Shown here: piece after piece, positions 21,574 to 33,475 of the stretch | Layout of the letters: every line of letters starts with the position of its first letter | Position numbering within the stretch: the first letter of the stretch is position 1 | DNA from: Volvariella volvacea V23 | Lineage: Eukaryota; Basidiomycota; Agaricomycetes; Agaricales; Pluteaceae | Reading direction: 5' to 3' | Length of the DNA stretch: 64,000 nt | NCBI GenBank assembly: GCA_000349905.1 | Contig: KB722762.1 | Location: forward strand, 10,225 to 74,224 | Notes under the pieces: generated by a model | The model's input: the letters and a program-made list of their open reading frames with translations, nothing else | Databases searched by the model: none | What the model was told of the DNA's origin: nothing | Position numbers and translations under genes: made by a program

Positions 21574-23685
21574 TTTGACAAGGCTTGGCCCCCAGCACGG
21601 CGCGCTAGCCTAAGGTGGCAGGAAAAAGCAAGTAAGCTCTGAACACACGGAGACGCTGATCAGAGAAGCTCACAGCTCAGCACCACCCGGGCTCCGCGCT
21701 TGTTTGCTTGGAACAGCAGCTCAAGTTTTTAGTGGACAGCCTACGTTTACGCCACGCCCAGACGGACGTCTTTCGTACTTGATGAGCAAATCCGATCAAT
21801 CTGCGCCTACGACAATGTGGCTGGTTAGATCAATGGGTGCATTCGGGACGAGAAAAGGAAACTGACGGCGCAATTGAGTATCAGGACTGGTGGTGGTTGA
21901 GCTGCAAAACGCCGTGTGATGCAAACAGCAGCATGGCAATTGACTTTGATCTCAGTATATATTTCAGGGGAACGGGATAGCGGGAGACGGGAGAAATGAA
22001 CCAAGGGGGCAAAACGCCTCAAAGAAAATTCCGATCCACTTGTCACATGGACCATTTCAGCACCAAAACTTGGCAACTCCGTCTTGGTATCACTTTTGTT
22101 GCGGTTAGGCAGGTGGACGAGGCAACGTCCATCGAAGATTCCGTTATTGCGTTACACCCACACCACTGCTGGGCTGCAACTTGATTAAGCTTGATTCCCA
22201 GCGATATCGGGCTAGTGTTGGGGACGGACATTGCGCGCAAACAAAACGTATTGGCTCGTTCACAGACTAACACAACAACAGCAATATTGATTATATGTGA
22301 GAGCTACATAGTCAAGCATCACCCAACTCGTTCTGATAAAACGAACGCGTTAGCTAGGAGACGCTCCGGCTTAATTGAGCTCCTGATCGCTTCGTCTTCC
22401 CTTCTAGGCCATACCCTGAATCCTTGGAGGATGACAAAGAGTTGCTCCAGAGTCGCTGGAGCCGCTGCGAGGGGCTTGATGCGAAAAAAAGGCAAAGCGC
22501 GGACGCACGTTTTATATCGGTCCCGCTGTCCACGTGATGACTGTCCTGCCCTTGACGTCACCCCGCCAGTTGCCCAGGATTTGCGGGATTGGCACGAAGT
22601 CTGTCTGTGATAGCATTGGGCGCCCTACATTTTTGCTGTAGGCTGCAGCATTCCCTCCGTCGGGTGCGATCGTCCAACGAAAGGGGCATGGGACCTTCAA
22701 CGCAGGCATGATCGGCACGGAGGGCAAAAACAAAGCCCTTGTCTGCATATTAACGTCTTTGGAACCTGGGGTTCCGTGACGCGATCGCGCTTCTCCAAGG
22801 AGCGGATGTAATTGCTCCCAGACCTCTTCAGACCCGAGCTTGCCTCGGGTGCCTTCTTGTTATCTCAAAATGCCCCTTTTCGGCGGCCCTCTTAATGAAG
22901 CAGCTAATGCACAGCGAAAATTTCCTTTGCATTTTGGTGGGGCTTTGAATGGTGATGGTTACCAGAGCGTAGGCAACGCTAGTGCAATTCAATTGCCTTG
23001 CTATGGCAGCAATTGAATTGATGGTCAATACTGATGCAAGTCTAATGTGGTGGTCATCACCTCAACTGCTGGTTCCACTCCCTTCAGCGTTAATATCATG
23101 ATACGCCCAATATGTGGCACGACTATCTCGCTTTCCAAAGCCCATATGAGATTTCTAGGCAGCAGCTTATCTACTGTCCATTCAGAGAAGCTCGCTAACG
23201 TTGAGGGTATATTCAGTATGAACCTGTTGGAGGGTTAGAATAACGGTTTACGGTCTCTCGCGCCAACGGTTCATGGTTGAGCAGGTGCATAACGAAATGG
23301 AAGCCAAGACCGTTTGAATTCAGGAGCGATTTTCAAAGCCTATTCCAACGTGCAAGTTGCCCTAAAGCAAACCACGGGCAGAGCTTTATCCCGACAGGCT
23401 CTATGGTTGAGTGCCAAAGCTCAAGCAAGTCACAAGAATACCAAGTGGAAATCAATACCTCTCGTGGTCACACGCCAACAATATGTCGTAGGTTTAAGGA
23501 TTGAGTCAATAGGGTTGGTGCCTTTTACAACAAGGCACTTTAAAGGGATCAGGCTGCAATCCAAATTTCCCTGGGAGATAATAAGGTATTTCCAATCGAA
23601 GCGCGGAATACAATAACACAGAACCGTAAGACACGATGAATGAAAGCACATATATTTAACCTGACAGGACCACCATATAACGTGA
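21574..23685. other. 2.1-kb intergenic region, no gene seen
   Basis: Several frames are open for 60-139 codons but have no domains, splice logic or composition bias. A perfect 12-bp inverted repeat lies at 22985-23020 (listed separately). Upstream of the DUF6533 gene, so part of it is promoter. Confidence 0.5.
22985..23020. repeat. 12-bp perfect inverted repeat
   Basis: CAATTCAATTGC (22985-22996) is matched by its exact reverse complement GCAATTGAATTG (23009-23020) across a 12-nt spacer. AT-rich and short, so it may be chance or a scar of a small inverted-repeat element. Confidence 0.5.
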
Positions 23686-25555
23686 TCACGTCCAATCCAT
23701 GATCTTGGTGGGTTCGTTTTCCTTGACTTTCCAAAGCCAGAAGGGACCTGCATTGATAATATACGTTAGGGAGATGCTTGCTGGTGTAGGGCTGGACACA
23801 TACCAGCAGGGTCACCTATATGATGTTGCCGTGTTAATGGATATACTTCCTAAGGACAATGCTCGGGAACGAACCTTCTTCGTGGAGGGCATTGGTCCAA
23901 GCCCCAACCACACCCATGGCACTGCCTACTCCACCAACCTGTACACCCTGAGAACTATTGAGAGAGTTATCAATACCACTGAATTGCAACGAGGCTTAGC
24001 CCTTACCTCCACTGTGTATTCTCATCCCAAACGGAAACCTGATAACAATAGTTTCTCGTCAGTCCCACTTAGCCGTGGAGCAACGAATACATACGAATTG
24101 CCATTTCACAATTCCGTCCATACCCATCGAGACCATTCCCTCTACAACGGATGTATTGCGTGTGACCCCTTTGGCCGATCCAGTAAAGAATAGAGGTGGA
24201 TACTCCATGTTCGGACCGGACGACCGTGTATCCGGCGGGATGCAGTATCGCAGACTTTTCTTTGGAATGATCTGGAGTTTTATTTCGATCAATCGCGTGG
24301 CTTCTCTGAATCGCAGATCGTCAAAAAATGTGGGGTCGTAACGCCCACTCCCGACATCGGTGAACTGAGATGAATGAATTAAACCAAATAATGAAATATT
24401 AGCAGGGCAAGGCTCAGGACGCCAGATGGTACCAATGTTTTGGACTCACGTTGAAGGCTGGATTGTGGACATCGGAAGAAGAACGTCCAGCGAAGGCAAA
24501 AAGTTCAGACGTTATGACAGGAGTGGGAGATATCGGGAAAGCACGACATACCAAACAGATCCCTGGATATCATAAATAGGCATGTTAGGTTTCGGTGGGA
24601 GTAGGTTGCATAGGATTAAGGGTAGTGGAAAGGAACATACCGATAATCCATAAAGCAGACATAACGCCTCCATGTTCCTTAAGGGAAAACCAAAGTGTCA
24701 AAATATTCCGACTCATCGGAGGAGATCCAACATACCTTCAATACCTGCCCAGTCCTCTGGAGAGGGAGATCCTGGAGCTGAAAATGGACGTGTTGCTTCT
24801 AATCCTAGTGGGGGCCGTGTGTAAGTCCACGGGCCAGGCAATTCGTCCAAGTTCATGAGAACTACGTTAATCATGTGTTCAACGTGAACCCAGTTTACTT
24901 GGCCATCGGTTGTGTAAGGTCCCCAGTGGTTCTCGGAGTTGTAGTTGCGAAGATCATAAACGTAACACCGACTTTTGTTACGTCGTTCCCGAAGGCGGTT
25001 CTGCGACTCTTTGTCCTTGTTCTTCTCCAGTGAAAGTGCGAGGTACGACCTGAGTCTCGAGAAGAGTCCTGATTCGTCCGGCATTGGGGTGGACTGGAGA
25101 AGTGATGACTCCTCAAGAACATCTCGAAGCCATATGAGGTTGTTCGAACGCCACTTCCTCCGTGATGGGTCGACAGGGGGTGCTTCCTCGACCATCTCAA
25201 CGAAAGTCCACAGCGCACACTTGCGTTCGTGGGCTTCACATAGTCGACCAAAGGCTACGGATTTGGCCTGGACTCGCCTGATTATTTCATGCTTCCAATC
25301 AACCTCGATGGCAGACTCATCATAACCAGATAGATGAGGGCGGAAGGCACGGCGAGGGTCGTCGAACGGGTGTCGAAGGAACAATTGCCGCCATAGTTCC
25401 TGATCTGCAGGGTGATGAACAAGACCGTAGGCCGAGCGGCACGTCGAAGAAAACGCCACGACATCCCAGACGCTGCATTCAACGAGCATGTGTTGAACGA
25501 GCTCTACGGGTATTGTCAGAATGGAGGGGGGGGTTGCGAGTGCAGGCATGCACAA
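23686..25555 (-). CDS. F-box protein with micro-exons
   Basis: Predicted SCF ubiquitin-ligase substrate receptor, 443 residues. The N-terminal F-box reads LTIPVELVQHMLVECSVWDV and VAFSSTCRSAYGLVHHP. Exons: 25555-24736, 24677-24641, 24562-24552 (11 nt), 24457-24450 (8 nt), 24364-24095, 24038-24007, 23954-23875, 23815-23804 (12 nt), 23747-23686. The 11- and 8-nt exons join YVCFMDYRD to LFAFN and FTDVGSGRYDP; no other AG acceptor exists in the 24640-24551 stretch that keeps the frame open. The C-terminal half is a beta-rich module (FREATRLIEIKLQIIP, PPLFFTGSAKG, GGVGSAMGVVGAWT, PFWLWKVKE) seen in many Agaricomycete F-box proteins. MCMPAL offers two starts two codons apart. Substrate unknown. Confidence 0.8.
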
Positions 25556-26521
25556 TCACTGGGACAGATGACAGATAGTGAGAGATAAGTGAGAGAAGGG
25601 AGATAGTACGAAGGAAGATATAATTGTGGTGGGGGACTATAGATATATGAAGTGTTACTAATGTTATTTGTGGCGATCATCACTGGGAACATGTGGGGAT
25701 TTTGTTATCATCGGAGAGTTGTGCAGAGAGCCCGGCAAGTTCCCTGACCAGACCCATCCCCGTTCTCCGGGGGAATAACAGCAACACCCATGGAGCTATC
25801 CCGTCTGGATGTCTAATTACGACATTCGTAAGTGCCAAATTATGGGCAGTAGGGTGGCGCTCCATTGAAGACCCGTTTACGTTGATGTAGGCTTTATAGA
25901 ACACTTGGTCCCACACGTTGCGCATTCTCCGGCAGTATTAACATTGGCAGTGAGAAGGGATCAGGGCCATCTGTAACACTATCATTGTCAATGTCATGTT
26001 CTGTCCTGTTCGGTCCAGAAAAGGGAGGCGAGTGCTCATATCCGACCACTTAGTGTGTTCTACATGAACGGGTAATGAGTGTTATGTGCTCCTGCACAGC
26101 GGAAAAATTGAGCAGAAAATTTCAGTCATTGCCGCAAAATCACCATCGTGGGGTACGAAACCACTCATATGAGTATGTGAAGGTGCAATGTTGTTGATAA
26201 GATTTAAGATCCTAGGACAGGAGCGACATCTGCTGTACGGGGAAAACTGGGGGTGTGGTTGATGCCGGTCTTGGAGTCAAGCCACTGGCCGTTGGCCGTC
26301 CGCCCGACCCACTCCAACAGTTGGTCCAGCACTTCTTTGGAGTTCAAGAGCGACACCCCAGGATTGTTGGAATTGATGGGAAGCGGCCACCAGACAGAAA
26401 TTGATGGAAACAAAAGCCCAGGTCTCGCCGATACGCAGAATGTTTGTCTGTATTTTATCCAGTACCGCGCGCGTCACAGTGACGGTCCAACTCAAGTTAC
26501 CCACTTCCCAGCAACCGTGTA
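25556..26521. promoter_or_regulatory. Divergent promoter region, F-box gene / prenylcysteine oxidase
   Basis: 966 bp with no supported gene. Minus-strand frames at 26573-26204 overlap the oxidase 5' end and look like shadows. A purine-rich stretch lies near 25565-25630. No specific site recognised. Confidence 0.45.
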
Positions 26522-28425
26522 ATGCGTAGCCTTCCACTTGTGCTCCTATTACCGACGGCATGCCTTGGGGCATTCCAGCTGCCCTTTAGCATCCCAGACT
26601 TCCTGAAATCAGCCGTGCCTGCCACTGAATCCAGCAATGCTGGTTCTCCCCTCCCACGGGTAGCAATCATCGGCGCTGGAGCCGGCGGAAGTTCTGCTGC
26701 TTTCTGGATATCAAAGGCTAAAGAGCGCTTTGGATTGCAGGTAGAGATTGACGTTTATGAACAGAGTGATTATATCGGTGGTCGTACGTACAGTGTCCAA
26801 ATCTGTAGGAATGCGCGCCTAACTTCGCCCACAGGCAGTACTGTTGTGTACCCTTATGACGACAAGAGCCTTCCGCCGCTTGAGTTGGGCGCGTCTATAT
26901 TCGTACAAGCTAACAAGAACTTGTGGCGAGCCTCAGACGAATTCAACTTGAAACGAGATGACTTCTCGGGCGAGGATGACGACATAGGAATCTGGGATGG
27001 CGAGAACTTATTGTTCACAGTGAGTCGAATTACCTTGATTATCACACGACAGTTAGATTGACCCCATGAAGTATAATGGTGGTTGGTGGGATATGGCTAA
27101 ACTTATCTGGAGATATGGGTTCTTCTCCCCCAGGCGAACAGATAATGCGTTAGTGCTACTAACTATGCTCCACTCCATTTTGCTCATGACATCAGTGTGA
27201 AGGGGATGATCTCACAATACCTGACCCTTTATACGCCCTCAACCCCAATTTGGAACAATATATCCCAACTCAGAGACGATTTTAAGTGGCAGTCGCTCAC
27301 TGGAAGCAAGACCTCGGAATATCTTCGTGGGCAAGGGGTCTCTGATCCCTTTATCTTTGAATTTGTCGAGGCCGCGACAAGAGTCAACTACGGTCAGGTA
27401 GGTCCAGATTCCCACTGTCGCCATAACTGGTGTTCATCGCTTGTCTGTAGAATGTTGATGCTATCCATGCCCTTGAAGGTGCATGTTCCATGGCTGCCAC
27501 AGGAGCTGCTGGTATTGTCGGCGGGAACTTCCAAATGTTTGAGAAATTCTTAGAGCACTCGGGTGCTCACGTATATCTTAACACTAAGGTGAGTATGTCC
27601 TCACTGCTGCGTGTTAATTCTCAATGGGAGGTTGCTAGGTCACTGGGATTGTGCCTGCTTCGAATCCGGCCAGCGAATGGACAGTCCACACCAGCAAAGG
27701 CTCTTCTGATTACCAGGCCGTTATTATTGCTGCCCCAATTCACCAAACCGGTATTGCTCTTCCTGCAGACATCGTCACCCAGGTCCCTGCGCAACCTTAT
27801 GTCCACCTTCACGTCACCTTATTGTCTACTTCGTCGCCAACGGCCAATACATCGTATTTCGGTCTTGGAGACAACAACCAAGTACCGCATATGTTGTTGA
27901 CTACCTACCAAGGGGTGCGTCAAGGAGGAGTAGAACCCGAATTCAACTCCTTGTCATACCACGGCAAGATTCGCGAGAACGAGTGGGCAGTGAAGATTTT
28001 CTCTAAGCAGAGAATGGAAGACAAGTGGCTTCAAAGCATGTTCAATAACAACGTTGGTTGGGTTTACAGGAAGGAGGTGAGTTCTGCATTCGATGACTGC
28101 CCGGTCCAGTCGCTTAACCCTTCTTTAGTGGCAAGCATACCCAGTTCTCCCTCCTACACAGAAATTCCCTCCCGTCAAGCTTGATCGTGGTTTGTATTAT
28201 GTGAATGCATTCGAACCGTGAGTTCCATTTGTTCTACGCCCTTCAACACAAGCTGAGTCGAGACTAACCACCAGGTTCATCTCCACTATGGAGACGGAGA
28301 CCATTGCATCGCGCAATGTAGTCGATTTGCTCTTGCACGATGAATTTAATAGTGGGATTTGTGGCGATACCTTGCGGAACGCCTCGGAAGTATCTGCCGA
28401 CTATGTCTATGGATGGGATTGTTAA
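26522..28425 (+). CDS. Prenylcysteine oxidase-like FAD protein
   Basis: Prenylcysteine oxidase (lyase) cleaves the thioether of prenylcysteines from degraded prenylated proteins, using FAD and releasing H2O2. Eight exons (26522-26783, 26835-27019, 27057-27148, 27196-27397, 27451-27588, 27639-28076, 28129-28217, 28275-28425) give 518 residues. A signal peptide (MRSLPLVLLLPTACLGAF) suggests entry to the secretory/vacuolar route. The dinucleotide fold follows: RVAIIGAGAGGSSAAFWI and an acidic strand end in EIDVYEQSDYIGGRS. Other conserved blocks are LELGASIFV, NYGQNVDAIHALEG, YFGLGDNNQVPHMLLTTYQG and GLYYVNAFEPFISTMETETI. All exon phases fit and nothing is missing. Confidence 0.9.
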
Positions 28426-28771
28426 ATCTTTCTTTCTTTTTCACTCACGGGATCTACGGTCGGTTGTTGTTCTTCTATCGGACGCTTCATATATTAGAAT
28501 CACAAAAGCATGAATATTAGCGCTTTGCTGTAAATAATAATGTACATCCAATGGATTGCTAAATGAGAGGCAGCCACCCAATACAAACCCCCTACGTGTG
28601 GATGAATTAATTAGAACACACAACGCGTAAAGCCCTCCAAAGTACATAGGACAGCAACATTATAGCAGATTTTGAAGAAAGCGGGATGAATGAGTTGGGT
28701 TCGATCTTTTGAGTGTGCTACCTGACACAAAAACAGGAAGCAAGAGCAAAGTCCGATACATACAAGTACGT
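28426..28771. other. Convergent 3' spacer
   Basis: 346 bp between the oxidase and ammonium-transporter stop codons. AT-rich; no gene seen. Confidence 0.5.
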
Positions 28772-30752
28772 TCACGCAGGTGGAATCTCCTCTCTCTTTT
28801 CAGAAATCTCTGCATCTGTACCCGAGTTTGTTCCGCTGTGGGTGTGCAAACTTGTGTCTGGCTGACCGTGTCTGTCGCCCGCAGCAACGACAGGACGTGC
28901 GAACAGATCGGCCTTGAGGCCAGGAGGGGGAGCTTCAGTGACGTCTCGTCGGATTTCGATATAGTCGCTCGCGAATTCACCGATCTGCAGAAACGGGTGA
29001 GAAAAAAGTCACGGCGGTCGTGTCAGTCGATGAGCAGGGCGACGATCATTCAAGACAGCTGGATGACATACCTCAACCTCGTCCATGCCCAGACGTTCTG
29101 CCTCTAGCGTGCTTCTCAACTTCAGTCCTGGGACGAGATCCACAGCTTTGGCGATCAGAGCCGTGACAACGAAGGTGTAACCACAGGTGGCAGCAATATA
29201 GGCGATTTGCATGTACATTTGCTTCCAGTTATGGTCAACCCAGCCGCCTGGGACGTCGCTGAGGCCGTCGAGAGTGATGACGCTATTTGCCGCAAAGAAG
29301 GCGTTGAAAAGTAAGCCAAGAATACCACCGACGGCGTGCTCAGCGAACAGATCGAGCGCATCATCAATGCGGACCAGGAACTTGACTGAAAAGGAAAGTT
29401 AATTAGCATTTGCAAATTACATTTGAAATTGGCCGGAATAGGGTTGGATTTGATTTTGATTTTGTGCACTGGTGTGGCGTACGCACCTTTGGTTGCAAAG
29501 TTACAGACAGCGCCTGAGACGATACCGAGGATGACGGAGCCCCATGGATGGAGGAATCCAGAAGACGGTGTGGCAGCAACGAGGCCAGCGATGGTTCCGG
29601 AACAGAAACCAACCATTGTCCAGCGGCGTTCGATTCGGTAATCCAGAAGACACCAGACTGATCCCGCAAAAGCAGCAGCAAGCATGGTGTTCCAAATTGC
29701 CATAATTGCACGAAGATTGGCACCAAATGCACTTCCTCCATTGAAGCCTAGCCATCCGAACCAGAGCATGAAAGCTAATTTTGTTTACGTGGAGTCAACA
29801 CACAAAGCGGTTATTACAAAGTGAGGATACGCACTTCCGAGACCAACCAGGGAAACGTTGTGGGGTCGGAAGTTGAGCAGTTCTTGCTCCGACCTACGAC
29901 CGAGGACCCATGAATAGGCTATACCACCTACTCCACTTCCAATTTCAACGGGTCCACCACCTATTGGCAAGGGTCAGATTTGGAGCGGCCCTCCACACAT
30001 CAAAGACGAACCTGCGAAATCAAGCACGCCCCATTTAAATGCCCAACCATTGACGTTCCATACCCAACATGCCAGTGGGCAGTAAACCAATGTCAGCCAG
30101 AGGAATATAAAGACCATAGCAGGAAGCACTCTTCCACGTTCGGCGACAGCACCCATCAAGATGGCAGCGGTCACGGCAGCGAACTCCATCTGGAAGAAGC
30201 TGTAGAGGAGCTCGGGTATAAGGGATGATCCCGGGGATGGTTGATCTAAAACGTTCATGAGGCCGAAGTTTCTTAGGTTTCCGATGTATCCATTGGTGGC
30301 ACTTGGGGAAAATGCGAGGGTATAGCCCCAGAAATACCATTGGAAGATGCACACAGCGTTGCTGGCAACAACGGCCCAAATTAGGGACACTAAGTGTAGC
30401 TTTAGGAAGATTTCTCTCGTCTGATAATGGCGGGCTTACGTGCACTCTTCCTGCGAGCTAAACCGGAATACAGGAACGCTACGAGCCATGAGTTGGCATC
30501 TCTCGAACTTCCCACAAACTACCCTACGCACCGAGTCCTGGAACCATGAATGCAACCATGGCTCCGGCTACAATAATGAACGAGAGATCTCCACGGTCAT
30601 ACCTGGCAGAATCTGGTTAGAAGCCCTGGGGGGTGTACTGCCACAGCATTAGACATACTGGACAAGGTCCCCTGAGATTAGTGATAGACATGAGTGTAAC
30701 TTCCCAGATGTGGATTGGATTGGTACTTACGGCGCATGATGCTGTTCGCCAT
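28772..30752 (-). CDS. AMT: Ammonium transporter (AMT/MEP family), Glu-type twin-His site
   Basis: Plasma-membrane ammonium channel/transporter of ~487 residues and 11 helices. Exons 30752-30731, 30671-30659 (13 nt), 30602-30532, 30478-30440, 30389-30012, 29960-29835, 29774-29487, 29385-29072, 28984-28772. Signature blocks: GLAFLYSGLARRKSALSLI, FQWYFWGYTLAFSP, GWAFKWGVLDFAGGGPVEIG, WFGWLGFNGGSAF, RRWTMVGFCSGTIAGLVAAT, HPWGSVILGIVSG, EHAVGGILG. In the pore the first twin-His position reads Glu (GGPVEIGSG) while the second His is kept (AEHAVGG); yeast Mep1 and Mep3 also carry Glu there, unlike Mep2. The soluble C-tail after GMDEVE (IGEFASDYIEI) is ~70 residues. GATA sites immediately upstream suggest nitrogen-catabolite control. 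Confidence 0.93.
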
Positions 30753-32504
30753 GGTGCTAACTGCCTCTCTGCTCTCCAGGTTTGGGATGTGGAGATAAGA
30801 TAGAAGTCTCGAGGAAGCTCTCAAGGTGGGAGGGAGCTTTTATTAGCACTGAGACTGGTAGTCCGGGCGAGAAGAGAAGCAAGGGCGGTGGCTAACGGGC
30901 AGCAAGTTGACATAATTTAAACTGTCGCCAGGCTTCAACTTCATTCGACAGAGATAACGAACGCGACCATGCCAGTGTTGGTATCTGTCAGCCCCCGGTT
31001 TTTCAAATTCCTTATCTGTCACGACCAGGTCACACGACGATCGTGCCACCATTCCACGCCGAATGCGCCTAACGACCCGACCCGAGGACAGATTCCGCGA
31101 AATACTTCCATCCTCGGCCCTCATTCTATACAGCTTGCAGCACTCCTACTGTACCGCTATCCTCTCGTCTTTCCAAGTGGGCTTGAGTGAGACTTGACCA
31201 CTGTCCTTGGTTCATCATGTTTCACATGTTGAGTCAATGTCAGCTGGTGGCTGTGGTGGATCACAATTAGTCCCTGAGCCGAATCATGCTACTGTCGTAC
31301 TGTTATCTGTGGCGGCTTTGATAAGTGCATGCAGGTGGCTCGAAGCGGGGTTCCTGACCTGGTGTGCAATGTCTGGGCTAGACTGAAGCTAGCTGCGCTG
31401 GTCAGCAGGTACTGATTTCGGCCGAGTGTTGACCAGCCGAATGGAAGACACCAGCCACATTTGCGGAAGTTTCCAGTTGATGGCGCAGAGGGTTATCATG
31501 ATTGCCCGTGCACCGAAAAATTGGAAGTTCCCGATTTTGGTGCATGAGGCCGTAAGCGAGCATATGGTGTGGCGTTGACATCGTAAATGAGTGTTAGGAC
31601 TGTGCTAGGTCGTTCTTGTTCTTGCAATCGTATTCACTACAATGCCCATGCCTTGCCGAGGGGACAATATAAATGATAGGGGTCCCTTGCTGCTGGTGAA
31701 TCTGGACTAAGGTGAAGGGAGGCGCATGAAAATTTGGTGCAGCATGCACTTCTGTGAAACTTCATTCTTTTCAGATTGTTCAAGTATCTATACTTGAGTG
31801 ATGTCATGGACTGCTTTTGGTGCCGTGACATCGTCCATGGCTATGGCAGCACACACACAGCCTCGGGAGTATTTGGATGATCTCCTGGAGGTCAGGCGCA
31901 CAATATCCAGATCATGTCAATGACGCACACACTACGGGGGATCACTAGAAAATCAACTCACCGTGATTGCCCAACGTCAAAGGGCCTGCTTGTGAAACTC
32001 TCGGAGGTCCCGGGTCGTAGATAAGGCCAACACCAACTAACAAGGCTGTCATCGGTGGCAGTCTAGTCCATTCCCTGTCCCCAAATAATCATTAAAAATG
32101 CAAGAGGATAGCAGTGGGATAGGGGGTGTTCGTCTCCCTTTTGTGAGCATTTCTTGGGTGTAGATAAGGCCGCTGCCAACTGCCTAACCCTTCGTGCGAT
32201 ATAGGTTGACCAACGAAACGCACGAAGTCGAGGCCGGGGGGGATAGCTGGGTCGGCACTTGGACTGCACACCTCGCTCGACGCACTACCCATTTTATGAG
32301 CAGAGGAAAGGGAGATAAGAAAGTGTTCAATCCACCTTGCCTGGGTTTTAACTGCTAGATAACGGTTATTAACTGCATGTTGAAGCCATCAGCCCCTTGG
32401 CAAACAACGTGGGGAGCAGAGCCTCATTGGCTAGCTATTCGCGGAGATGGCAGTTCCCGGGAAGCTGATACGAGCTGTAATTGGGCAGTCACTTCCTATC
32501 CGTC
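30753..32504. promoter_or_regulatory. GATA-rich upstream region of the ammonium transporter
   Basis: 1.75-kb divergent spacer. Two overlapping sites lie 49-59 bp before the transporter ATG (GATAAG 30794-30799, GATAGA 30799-30804). Others: TTATC 31012-31016 and 31303-31307, GATAAG 31320-31325, 32020-32025, 32163-32168 and 32314-32319. HGATAR is the target of AreA/Nit2-type GATA factors. Two share a longer context (GTAGATAAGGCC at 32018 and 32161). The number of sites fits nitrogen regulation, though GATA is short and some will be chance. No other gene is supported here. Confidence 0.6.
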
Positions 32505-33278
32505 ATGTCACTTCCTCCCATCTTCTATCATTACTTCAAGCGACCGCTTCCATACGCCCAGACTCTTGCCCTGCAAGAGAAGATTCACCAAATCCAGCTC
32601 TTGAAGCGGAAGACGGCATCACACAAAGACATTCTTTTACTCCTCCAGCATCGGCCTGTCTACACGGCTGGGCGACGCCAGACGGAAGAGGAAATCCATG
32701 GCGACCGGGTCCGACTGCGGAAAATGGGAGCGGAGTTTGTCACCACTTCGCGAGGTGGGGAGCTTACATATCATGGACCAGGACAGCTGGTTGGATACCC
32801 ACTTCTCGATCTGTCACGATGGAATCCCACGATGGGCGCAAGGGACTACGTGTGTCGAATACAAAAAACCATTGAGCTGCACTTGAAAGAAGCGCATGGA
32901 ATTGATCATGTTCCCTCAGATCATACGGGCGTGTTCCTAAGTCCAACTACGAAAATCGGCAGCATTGGAGTCCAAGTTCGGCATCGCCTTACGTCGCACG
33001 GTTTCGCATTCAACTTGACGCAAGAACCCCTCGCATGGTTCGATCAAGTAGTCGCGTGCGGGTTACACAACATCAAGGCTGTTAGCGTTGAAAGTGCTAG
33101 AGGGGTGAACGTGAACGTAGATGATGAGATACCAGGTTTCATAAGTCGATTTGCGAGGCTGCTACAAAGAGACATCGTGCCATTGGAAAGCGGAGAAGGG
33201 GAGGTCGAAGAGGCTCTCTTGGCTCTTGAGAAGGAAGCGGAGAATGCAGGGAACTGGTCAAGGGCACCAGCACTATAG
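32505..33278 (+). CDS. LIP2: Octanoyl-[acyl carrier protein]:protein octanoyltransferase (LipB/Lip2)
   Basis: First committed enzyme of lipoic acid assembly in mitochondria: moves octanoyl from ACP to a lysine of the GcvH/E2 lipoyl domains. Intronless, 257 residues from ATG 32505 (MSLPPIFYHYFKRPLPYAQ). Catalytic features are all present: HRPVYTAGRR, RGGELTYHGPGQLVGYPLLD, the active-site lysine in TKIGSIGVQVR, HGFAFNL, and the nucleophilic cysteine in VVACGLHN. No strong N-terminal presequence precedes the domain, so mitochondrial targeting could rely on the first ~20 residues or on an unseen 5' exon. The Rossmann protein follows on the same strand 197 bp downstream. Confidence 0.92.
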   Translation: MSLPPIFYHYFKRPLPYAQTLALQEKIHQIQLLKRKTASHKDILLLLQHRPVYTAGRRQTEEEIHGDRVRLRKMGAEFVTTSRGGELTYHGPGQLVGYPLLDLSRWNPTMGARDYVCRIQKTIELHLKEAHGIDHVPSDHTGVFLSPTTKIGSIGVQVRHRLTSHGFAFNLTQEPLAWFDQVVACGLHNIKAVSVESARGVNVNVDDEIPGFISRFARLLQRDIVPLESGEGEVEEALLALEKEAENAGNWSRAPAL

Positions 33279-33475
33279 CATGTAACTCCAAAATGTCTAT
33301 CAATCTCGGCGGGGCTCTACTGACAAAATACTATTTTTATATTACGAATCATTCCGCGTAGCCCACAACATTGCGTAAGTCTTTGTGGGAGTCAGCTCGT
33401 TAAGGCAGTTCCTACACCGCAGTACCCGCCACAACTCTACACACCATTCAGACTTGAACCACAACCCCCAACAAT

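Noticed and set aside
22191..22610. 139-codon plus-strand frame in the intergenic region
   Set aside because: No domain, neutral composition, overlapped by an open minus-strand frame.
23277..24341. Plus-strand frames of up to 164 codons
   Set aside because: Overlap the 3' exons of the F-box gene, which are supported by conserved motifs and phased introns.
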